Source of the DNA: Volvox africanus
Taxonomy: Eukaryota > Chlorophyta > Chlorophyceae > Chlamydomonadales > Volvocaceae
Assembly: GCA_030268105.1 (NCBI GenBank)
Contig: BSDZ01000010.1
Location: forward strand, 4,874,001 to 4,938,000
Reading direction: 5' to 3'
Length of the DNA stretch: 64,000 bases
Of the stretch, positions 30,901 to 40,267 are shown piece after piece; the first letter of the stretch is position 1; every line of letters begins with the position of its first letter. The translations under genes and the position numbers were made by a program. The notes under the pieces are model-generated. The model was not told the origin of the DNA. It made no database searches and saw nothing but the letters and a program-made list of their open reading frames with translations.

Positions 30901-33900
30901 TTATGTACGTACGAAATGAACAGTCGTTCGTGCTTGGGGAAGTAGTAGGCAGCAGATGTTGATGTTGTTACTGAATATGTTGCCGTGTGAATGCAGCTTA
31001 ACACAGGTCGCCAAATGATTGTGACGGGTTATTTCTACGTACCTGCTGACGAGTTAGCAGTGAGCGTCGCCAGGTCAAAGACTCCGGGGAGGTCAGGCCA
31101 GTCGAACATCTGCGTACAGTGTGCTGGCGACTACTACGGCGCAGGAAAACCTAGAGTCTTGGGTGCTTGATCACCTTAAGTGTCATATCTCTTACCGTTC
31201 TCAGCGTTCATAATAAAACTGTTTACGGATCCTGGATTAGAGGGCTCCTTAATTTCATAGCACACAGATTTCCGTATTACGGGATACATCGTTGGCTTTG
31301 GCCACCCTGCTGAATCAAAGAGACATTTTGCAAAAATGACGCAGAACAGCGTTCTGACCGAGATTTTCTTACTTTGCTTCGGCAACGTTGGCCATGCCCG
31401 TAGGCATGATGCTTATTAAGTATTGCGTGTTTCACCACACTTAGTGCTACCTGTCAGACATCGATCCCGAGTCACAGATTTTGTACTGATGTGCCTGGAC
31501 ATGTGACAAGTACAAGGTGGTCGCAGTACACTCTTTTCCCCGAGTTGTGTGTGGGATAGGGGGGTTACAGCTTCACCCGTGGCCACTAACCTGGCAGTCC
31601 CTACCTTCCCCGGTATTTCGGGGCACCCTCATCCGGTCTCCCATGCCGACTTCTCCGAATTCAGTGCTCCGAGTTATGTAGATTATTTATTTATTATTTT
31701 GACATGGACGATTGTCGATCATGCTCGACGGATAACCTTGCACAGCTTCAACGGGCAAGAGGCCAGGGAAGAAAGGAATGTACGGCACGGGACCAGTTCT
31801 TTGCTGCTGGATATGACCCTGTCCTTGCCACACAACTGGACCAATTGTTGAGTGCTCTCTGCCACGTAGTAAACGCCCAAAAGTTGTGGCGTCGTACACT
31901 ACAGTTTGTGATGAGCGCGCTACCACAACGGCAGCTGCAAGTACAAAGTACGCAAGGAATAGATTGTGTGTTTTAGGGCTTTACATTTCTCTATGACCTC
32001 TCGGTCCAGGTCTCGGCATCGTACTATGTTGATAGTACAACATGATACAATCCCTTTTTAATTTCATTACGCCCGAAAGCTTACCGTGCTTTGGAGGCGA
32101 TCCGTGTACGGTGATGACTTTCTTTTTATTTGCAACTGCTGTTGTGCAGTACTGTAACCTGGATGGAAGCATGTTATCTCTTGAGAATTAGGCTGGAGGT
32201 GGATTAGGCTTGCATTGTGACCCTCTTGCAAATTAGTTGTCTAGGCCAACGACGAACCACAAAACTGCACAGGACGGCTGCATGATCAAGGAACGACCCC
32301 AGTTTGCCGAGCCTTTCATGATCGTTCTCGTCTATCGTACGTTCTGACCTGGTGGGTGGCCTTTGCAGGCTCCTGCGTCACAATGCACGCCGGCGTAAAC
32401 GGCCCGAGCACCGGGGCAGCGGGGGTGAGTGGAAGCAGATTCCGGGTCGAATGTTGTCCTTATTAACTTTGTGAATCTTGCGCAGCGCCTGCTGCTCCGG
32501 TTTTTTGGATCACCTGTCTGTGATAGACCTGTATCGGATAGTACCGCGCAGTACCCGAGTGCCGACGCACGCTCACAGCATTCAGCTCGCTGGTGGCATT
32601 TGGAACCTCAGGCCACACAGACGCATGTCTTCGAGGCATAGGTGGAACGGGAATGCATGGTAGTGATTCAGTGGCACCTTCCACTGCTTTTTAAGCAGTT
32701 GCACTGTCGATTCTCTTCTGACATTGTAGGTGAACGTTGCGGTAATGATGAGCCGCGCAAAGCACAGGTGAGTGTGGCATGGAGGGTACGGGGAAAAGAG
32801 GCTTTCTGCAGTCGCGCCTCCATGCGTTGTTGTATATCTGATCAAGGACATGCCTCATCGACTCGCACGCACACCACCAATCAATCAGCTGCCGCTGGTT
32901 GCCTGTCCGAATGCGTTTGCTTTTCCTGTACAGATAACATGGTGGCTTGAAGACAAGGTCCTAGACACCACCACGCCTCCTTGCGTATTTCAGTGTGTCT
33001 TTTCGTTGCGTCCTCATTCCCGCACTTGATCCAGCTTCTCTTCGCTGTTTCGGATCTTAAACCCTGACGTGTTGTCACCTCGTCTGCATTTCCCGAGCAG
33101 CGGTCGCCATCGTACGCGGCGGCAGCAAGTGGCCATACGCGGGAAGCCGCTGCCCCATCGCTGCTTAACACTCCTACGCAGCTTGCAGCGTTCCGAGATG
33201 TTGCATTTGCAGCCGGGCTCGCGGCTGCAGCGCACGGGACATCATTCCTGCTTTCCGACCCGGACTGCCTAGGACTTCAACAATGGCCTTATGAGCTGGC
33301 TGGTTTGCCCCGTGACGCTGCGGCGATAGTCGAATTGGGCGCTTCCGAACGAGCTCCCAATCAGGACCGCGCTGGGCAGCCTTCCAAGATCTTTAGCGAA
33401 GAAGTCCTTGTACCAGGTACAGCCGCTGCTGCGCCAACAAAAGCAGCTGCAGCAAGTGGAGCGTCTCTGATGCAGCCAATGCTCGGCGGTGGCATGGAAC
33501 CCTTACAACTCTGTGCAGCTGGAACCCTGGATTGTCGGATGAAGGAGCCCGAGATGCACTCGGGGCAGGACCCATTGCGTGGGGCCAGGCAATCGGCCCG
33601 GGCGGCTGAGGGGGTGCACCCCTCCCCCGGGGATGGGACCGGAAGAGACCAGCCCATGACAGGCAGTGCGTTGCATTCTGGCGCTGCACTTACATGTCCG
33701 GATGCAGTGCCCGCAGCCGACAACGCGGAGCGTCGCAAAAACATGTTGAATGGCTTGGATGGCGCCAGTAGCTTGGATGAACACGGATGCCCAGCAGACG
33801 GCTGTCAGGCGGCAGGGCGGCTGCCGCCCGCTGGGGCGGCGAGATCTACGTCCAATGGTTGCTGCTTCAACGGCAACGACAGCCAGATCAGGACTCGGAG

Positions 33901-33952
33901 CCGGGCAAAAAACGACGACGAGCACCAGCGTAATCGGCAAGCCGGAACTTAG
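24926..33952 (+). CDS. BTB/POZ-BACK protein with SBP-box DNA-binding domain
   Basis: Seven exons join in phase: 24926-25103, 25437-25719, 26897-29486, 29794-30056, 32369-32424, 32730-32767 and 33101-33952 (TAG), about 1,419 residues. Residues ~10-115 are a BTB/POZ domain (DPRLSDIILVRPDG, HQVILAASSRRFAVLL, VVSFFYSGE); ~115-235 a BACK-like helical region (LEASVQLLLEQTIKQCLDYA, SEAVRLLLTFCRA, ALARWAVRRPEHL). A ~780-residue Ala/Gly/Ser-rich linker follows. Residues ~1042-1117 are an SBP box with both zinc sites intact: C-x4-C-x16-C-x2-H and C-x2-C-x3-H-x11-C (RFCQQCGRFHTLSEFDG, KRSCRA), then the basic nuclear signal LLRHNARRRKRPEH. An intron splits the box just after SCRA-R. The remaining ~310 residues are low-complexity. 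By family, SBP boxes bind GTAC-core promoters and BTB domains dimerise or recruit CUL3, so a nuclear regulator is likely. The join of BTB-BACK to SBP rests on the exon 3 donor (29487) and exon 4 acceptor (29793), both phase 0. Exons 5 and 6 are short but phase-forced. Confidence 0.85.
26130..26246. repeat. Dispersed repeat, copy A (intron 2 of BTB-SBP gene)
   Basis: About 116 bp from GGATAGGGGGGT through GGCCACTAACCTGGCAGTCC to ATGCCGACTTCTCCGAA, nearly identical to 31547-31666 on the same strand. It has no coding sense that I recognise and may be the edge of a transposable element. Confidence 0.9.
27778..27825 (+). repeat. 25-bp coding tandem duplication read in two frames
   Basis: GGGTGATGGAGGAGGCTCC-type unit at 27778-27802 repeats at 27803-27825 in exon 3 of the BTB-SBP gene. 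The 25-bp offset is not a multiple of three, so copy 1 reads VMEEAPPA and copy 2 reads GDGGASS. Each copy also contains a GGAGG/CCTCC palindrome. Confidence 0.85.
31547..31666. repeat. Dispersed repeat, copy B (intron 4 of BTB-SBP gene)
   Basis: Same orientation as copy A at 26130-26246, differing by a few substitutions and a short insertion near the GGGGGGT run. Homology appears to stop on the right at TCAGTG in both. Confidence 0.9.
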
Positions 33953-34229
33953 TCATGTAGTCCGGAAAAACTGGGCAACTGCCTGATGGATGTCGCCGGC
34001 GCGCGCATGTGGACGGGGCTGGAGCCCGCGCTGCTTTGAACCGGCGCGAGGATAATTAAAACTATTGAAGATCGACGATGGCTATTATTATTTTTGAGTT
34101 TCTTTGTCTGCGAGCTGTATGTACGATATATATTGTTGGAATAGGATAGTCGGAAATGAAAACCTAAAGCTGTCTGGCTTGGCTTGTGCGGCTACATTGA
34201 ACATGGTAGGCGCATGTTCCCTGCCACAG

Positions 34230-34234
34230 TGTAA
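34230..34234 (+). other. Candidate polyadenylation signal TGTAA
   Basis: TGTAA about 280 nt past the BTB-SBP stop codon, a typical volvocine position. Confidence 0.5.
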
Positions 34235-36800
34235 TTGCTGGTCCCATCAGACGGCAGTACGGAGGAGGACTTCTGCATGGGACCAGTGGACGAGACAGGC
34301 TGCCGGCCTCCCCGGCGGGAGAGAATTGCCATCTTCAAGTTAAATGGCTCTGAACTGAATTGACTGGTTGGCAAGAAAGGCAGCACGATAACGACTTGGC
34401 GGAGGAAACTGGGAGAGTCGCAACTTGCGCCAGAGAGAGCGAAAAGAGCAATTGCTCTCGCCCAAATACCGGGACAGCTCGTGATGCTGCGATGTGGTCG
34501 GGAGGTTACTGTGAACGTGAAACCGCCGCCACCGCTTCATTGACATTTGTTTGGGTACGTTTATAGGTTTCCGCGTTTTGTCTTGCAAGGCTTTGTAGCC
34601 TGCAAAGAGATATACTGGTATCGTTCAATCATCGAGTAGTCATGGCTTTGGCACTCTGGCTCTTGATGGCTTCAGCGGGTGGACGTGGAGGGTACGTTTG
34701 CTGTGCAATGTGAATTGCACGTGTGAGGGTACGGTATGGTACGACGACGAGCTAGATCCAACACCTAGACGCAAGGAAGGTGCCTTATAGGTTTTGGCGC
34801 ACGTTAGCACCACCATCTGTCTTCTGTTAAGATCTCGAAGTGCCTCTTAACGTATCAAGACATTTTGGTGTGTTGAGACGCTGTAAGTGCGTTCGTGTTA
34901 TTCCACTCTGTTCAGTCTTGCAATCGCGCTGCAGATGGTCGTGGAGAGGTTTTCTGGCTGATTACGTGGCAAGTCCTGCAAGAAGCAAATCGTTTTGCAG
35001 TTTGAACCAATCCAACCAAGAGGTATTGTCGTGTACACAACACACAGTTATAAAGCTCAGGATGAGCGCTGCTTGTGGTTGGTGTTAGAATAAGGGTAAT
35101 CGTCGACACAGTTGGTGCCGACGATTACCCTTATCGCGAACGCCAGATTTGATGCGATGCACGTCGCGCTAATACAGGGGCATTCGGATAGGGCTGGGCA
35201 AGCGCGCAATATGCGTTAGGCGTTAGGGTGTTATATTGGGAATGGTGACAGATTGATTGGTGTTTCTTTTTCCTGCCTGAACACACGATGCACGCATAAG
35301 GTGCGTGGCTCTTGATTTAGAAAAAATCTATTGAGCGAGATTTGTGCGTGTGCATTCGAGGTTTTCTTGTTCGTTTTGAGTGTTGAACTGACGGACTGCA
35401 TGCCCATGCTTGTCGTTCATGCATAAAGGAAAATTGATTTATGGACCGGCTATAAACGTGCTGAATGCCCTGAAGTTACCACACTTAGCTCAAAGACAGT
35501 TGTTATGTGCTAATCTGTAGCTTTTCGACGCCTTGTTTTGGCTTGGCGCCTAGGCTTCGCCTCCAGGCCTTTAAGCTCAAAGGAAGGCTATTTTTCCGCT
35601 GTCTTTGCAAGCAACGCCATCATGCACCACCATATGTTAGGGAGGCCGCAGGCTCACCTACAGACAACAAATGCCAGACGCATATGCTTCCGGAAACTGA
35701 GAGTGCGTGTGAACCCGCGGCATTTCACATGGACCTTCCATTCCTCGGCCGCTCCTTTCAATAGCATTTCCACCACCTCCCCTCCCATCCACCCGCGCAC
35801 GTTCCCATCACTGAACGGCACGCCACGGCCCCACCTTGGCCTAGGTCCCCCAAAATGACTACCAGCCGGAATTCATTCCTGGGCGCCGTGCACGCACCCA
35901 TCAAACCTTAATCGTTAACCTGATTAAACAGCTGCGCACTGGCAGTCCCGCCGTCCTGCGGTAAGATGGCGGAACGGGACCAAGCCCTGCCGCCATGCCT
36001 TGAGTTGCACGAGGCTTACTCTCGCCATGCGCGCGCATCGATGTACCTGCACGCGACCATTTGCGGCCTCCAGGAAGTGCACATGCACATCTGTCAGACA
36101 GTTTTTCAGCACATAACGCACAGTCGTGTCGTAGGAGACCCCTCATCAGCTCGGGCAGGGAGACGCATCCCTACCGATCTCTGAAACCATTTCAACATGC
36201 AACAGCCGATCAGCAGCAGCGGATCCTATACACACACCACCGCCACAAAGCAGCAGCAACAGCAGCAGTGGTGAGAATGATACCAACACTGTGGCAAGAG
36301 GAAGCAGTTCCAGCCAAAGTGGCAGCTGTGCAACAAAAAAGAGATTTTAAGGCTCAGGACGCCTTGAAACCACTGAGGCGCATTAGTAACTACACGCCCC
36401 TGCACCTCTAGCTCAGGACAAGAACAGACTGAATAAGTGCACATATTACCACGTAAGACAGCTTAAGGCAATGCGGTTCGCCACGTATCAAGATGGGAAG
36501 CCAGCCCCGTGACCGAGGCCGGACGTCCGATGGATGCTCGACAAATTGTAGTTAAATCTGTAGCAACCCCACCACCTTTTTAGCCGTCGGTGCTCGCCAC
36601 GTCTTCCTTTGCATTCCTTTCTCCATGAAGGAACAGCACAAAGGGCCCGACGCAGGTCAAATCAAATCCGTAATCAACTCAAAGATAAAGGGACAAAAAT
36701 CCCCCAAAGGCGCAGGCCGCCAATCCTTCTCTATCAACGACTGTCGCAAAAATAGTACTCATGACGTACTGCGCAGCACGCACCGGCCTAAGACCCGACC
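34235..36800. other. Intergenic region between convergent genes
   Basis: No protein-like exon recognised. It contains a perfect inverted repeat at 35090-35134 and a (CAG)-rich stretch near 36245-36270. The 3'UTR of the minus-strand Nudix-like gene must lie at the right end. Confidence 0.55.
35090..35134. repeat. Perfect 16-bp inverted repeat with 13-nt loop
   Basis: ATAAGGGTAATCGTCG at 35090-35105 pairs with CGACGATTACCCTTAT at 35119-35134; the loop is ACACAGTTGGTGC. It can form a stable hairpin in DNA or RNA. Neighbouring sequence does not extend the pairing. Confidence 0.95.
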
Positions 36801-39800
36801 TTAGAAAGTCTCCTGAGCGGGCGGCGCCTTCCACACCCACTTTGTGAGCAGCTGCCCTCCGGGTCGGACCTCCACCGTGCTGAAGGGGCTCTCTGGAATG
36901 CCCGACACGCGCGCCTTCACACGGTGGAAGATATACTGCGGGCGAGTCCGACGTGAAAAAGGTTGGAAAGTGGCTCGTGAGACGATGGAAGAAAATCGAG
37001 AACCTACCGGTAATGGACAAAGCTCACAGACATGGCACGATGCATAGGGAGCGGCAGGAAGACACCTCTGTACGCATGCCCATAAGGATATGAGGACATT
37101 GTGTCTTAAGTGTTGCGCAACGTGAAGATTCCCAGCCGCCAAGTGCATTGACAAGGCATGGCCCCTGTCTTGCAGGTGCATCAGGTCTTTCGGTAATAAT
37201 ACCTGTGCGGCCGTACGCGTGTATCACATAAGAAGGCTAGGAAGTGCTGGCTGCTAGAGCCAGGCATCGTACCTTGGTTAGGAGACCCGGATAGCTCATT
37301 GAGCTCGAATATTCGGTCCGCAGAAAGTACGAGTCCTCCAGCAGCGTCACCTGTGCGGCATCGCGTCATGCCATGGGACACCGAGAGTGGCATGACAGGG
37401 TCACGCTTGGTTGCACCAAGACACTGCATTGGATTCACTTACCCAACATACCCTAACAGAGCATGCGCTCACCCCGTCAGGCAAGAAAGAAAGTTCCTTG
37501 GCCTGTTCAGCATGCCGCTTGGCGACATTAATGCTGGTGCATGCCACCATGCGACAAGGACGTGCGGACTTCCGGCCAGCCTTCAGCCATCGGGTCACAC
37601 ACCAAGCCCAAGATCCCATCCACTCGCACAGCCAAGACTGCCAGCTCCACCGCCCACCAACCCCAACCGCAATAGGCGCATCCTATGACCCAGCACCCCT
37701 GGCCCGCCACCTGTATCCCCTTCGTCTCCGCACCTTGTAGTCTTCCGGCAATGCGCTGCTGAGCTCCTCTTTAACAGCCCGGTCCAAAGCTGCCAGCCAG
37801 GACTCGTTGGCCACCATCTTTTCACTCACTGGCACGTTGCGACGCCGAGAGCGGCCATCAGGCAGGACCTGCTCGTCCTCGAAGAGAATCTACGAAGCAT
37901 CAGATTAAACAAATCACACATCAGCCCTGCGAGCGCCACGCCACATTGATCCACATCGCACATCTGGATGACGCACCCAATCCCCGTTCGATCCATGAGC
38001 GCGTCAACACTGACTGATATGGATGCATGTGGCCCACTTCACATGGCATTACAAGCGCCATGTGCACCCCGGGTTGTAGCCATCCGGAAGAGAACGGCTC
38101 CACCATGCGTGCAATTGATTGATGGGCGGAAAGAGACTCCCAGCATGCCTTGTGTACGTGACCACAGAGCATGCCTCATGCAGCATCCTTTCGGTTCACG
38201 AAGGTCAGACCCACTGTAAGATGGTGGTGATGACACAACGCAGCCCAGACACGACACGACACAACGCAGCCCAGACACGACACGACACGACACGGCACCA
38301 CTGGGGCCCCCTGCCCTGCCCCACCGCACCATAGATCTCTCAGGTGGTCATACCTGGCCCCTGCTGTTCAAGATGTGCAAAGAAAGTACGTTTACTATGC
38401 GCAATGCTTTTCCGCCCTCCACCTCCAGTACACTCTCTTGCTTGGAGACCTGCACGCCGCGAGGACACCGAATAGGGCATATCATTGAGATCCACATACC
38501 GCGAGGGAACAACACGTTGCGCAAAGGCAGCGATGCTGGTAAAGCTGCAGAATGCTCGGCGTGCGGATGGCATGTTGGTCAATGAGTTGCGGTCTCCAGG
38601 ATGCCTCTCGTGATGAGCCACTCAGAAGCCGTTGTCAGCATCTTCCGTGAATGCTGAGCTCGGCGGTGACCTTCCTGACTCGCTGTGCCAAGCACTTTAT
38701 CGGAATGCTGACCCAACTTATTGGGATTTGGGTGACCGCATGCTCGACCGATTCAGACTCGCACGCTTCGTCTTCCAGGAGACAAATAACGTCCCCCGAA
38801 GGTTCCCTCCCTGGAGCATCCTCCAGCATACTGGTCGCACTAGCTAAAGCAGGTGGGCCCCACCGGACCCAATCAAGCATAAAAAACTGCAGCTGCCCGG
38901 CAAAGATTGCTGTGGTATGCGCCTGCTGCGACATTTGCACACACACCGCCAATAATTCCAGCTGGACGAAATCCATATCTCAAAAGAGAGCTTGGTTCCT
39001 TGCATCCATAGTATGGCTTACTGCCATAAAGTCCTGAGTGGGGGCTAAAGATTGCGCCTGAAGACGGTCATACTGGCGTTTCCCTTTGAATTATGTGCGA
39101 CATCTTGATTAACCATCACATACCAGTACCACACCTACGGCCCCCTAGGCCCACTTAATCGCATTCCGTGCCTGTACCTCACACAGGCTGCAGATGTCCC
39201 TTTCAGCAATATGAGTTGTGAAGGTCCTGACCGCCAACACGGCGGTCCCACTGCACGTTTTAGCACCCTTTGGCAATCCTGGCAGAGAATTATAATTAAA
39301 TCGGGACAGCTTCGCTGCGCTGATAAAAGATGCCAGAGCGTTCCCCTGACAGGTCCTCCCCTCCAGGCCCAAGGGTCCGTTGGGACGAGGGCAGCCTAGT
39401 GCTTCAGCAGGCAGCGCACCTCATCAAAAAGCTCATGTACAGTCTTCGCCATTCCCGTTCCATATACAGCAGTATCAACGCCACCTTGCTCCTGTGTTTC
39501 AGTAAAAGATAAGACATGTGCCGTACTCGATATGCCTTTGCACACATTCCGATACTGCACGGTATACAAGGTTTAACCTTACCAGCCATCGTTGAAGTTC
39601 GTTGGCAGAGTGACCAGAAAAGCAGGAACGGGACGTTGGAGACGAAGTCGACGACATCACTCGCGGTGCTGGCGACTCTATACCAATACATAGCAAAATA
39701 TTAAGAGTTTTTAAAGGCTTAAGAAGCGACGAACCATGAGCCTCACCTCGACAGCACCGTGCCTTAAGGGTACCGCTGCAGGCTCTTCCGATCGACCAGG

Positions 39801-40010
39801 CGTAGCCCGACAGGCCTCTACAGGCTCCAGCCGACGCCCGACCTCGCGTAAGCATTCCTCTGCACAGGGCTTGCGCCCTTGCAGCTAACATCCACGCCCA
39901 AACTCCATACAAAGGCGGAAATCAACGAGAAAGGTTGATACTCCCTATTTATTTCACCCTACATACACCTGTAAAGTAAGGAGAAGGCTACGACAAAAGA
40001 CTTCCGCCAT
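36801..40010 (-). CDS. Conserved plant/algal-type protein with degenerate Nudix box
   Basis: Eight minus-strand exons: 40010-39969, 39884-39747, 39675-39583, 39491-39420, 38449-38354, 37889-37734, 37350-37273 and 36935-36801 (TAA), giving ~269 residues. All seven introns are phase 0. Order: short N-terminus MAEVFCRSLLLTLQ, Ser-rich linker, a conserved-looking NELQRWLEQGGVDTAVYGTG with AKTVHELFDE, a beta-rich segment LRIVNVLSLHILNSRGQILF, then NESWLAALDRAVKEELSSAL, and C-terminal SSSMSYPGLLTKYIFHRVKA with ESPFSTVEVRPGGQLLTKWVW. ESWLAALDRAVKEELS follows the Nudix spacing E-x7-R-x-x-x-E-E but lacks the first Glu of RE and both Gly, so it may be inactive. I recall similar plant proteins without a firm function. 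Exon 1 is the weakest; a stop directly before exon 2 shows that an upstream exon is needed. The ATG is 257 bp from the divergent Pol5-like gene. Confidence 0.68.
38234..38294. repeat. 26-bp tandem repeat with CACGA pentamers
   Basis: ACAACGCAGCCCAGACACGA-type unit present twice and followed by extra ACGAC pentamers, in the intron 37890-38353 of the Nudix-like gene. Confidence 0.85.
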
Positions 40011-40267
40011 ATATTGCGGCCACGGGAAGCAAGACGTTGTGCGATAATAGCGCTGAAAAAAGCACTAAAAGCAATAATAGCTCCTTCTACATACATAACT
40101 GTAAAACTCGGAGTTTCCCGTGTTGAATCACAGTTGTGTCGTGCACGTACCGAGATACGGCTCGACTCATATGTTTAGCGACTATACTACAATCCATCAC
40201 AGCGAATTCTTAGGGAAGATCATAGAGATTTTGATGCTTCCCTCTTAGTTAAATTTTAGGGCCTAAA
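40011..40267. promoter_or_regulatory. Compact bidirectional promoter region
   Basis: The 257 bp between the divergent start codons of the Nudix-like gene (-) and the Pol5-like gene (+) must hold both 5'UTRs and promoters. I see no strong TATA box. The assignment is positional. Confidence 0.6.

Noticed and set aside
38635..38976. 113-residue minus-strand open frame starting MDFVQLELLAVC
   Set aside because: It looks protein-like but falls inside the intron 38450-39419 of the Nudix-like gene, whose flanking exons join perfectly without it.
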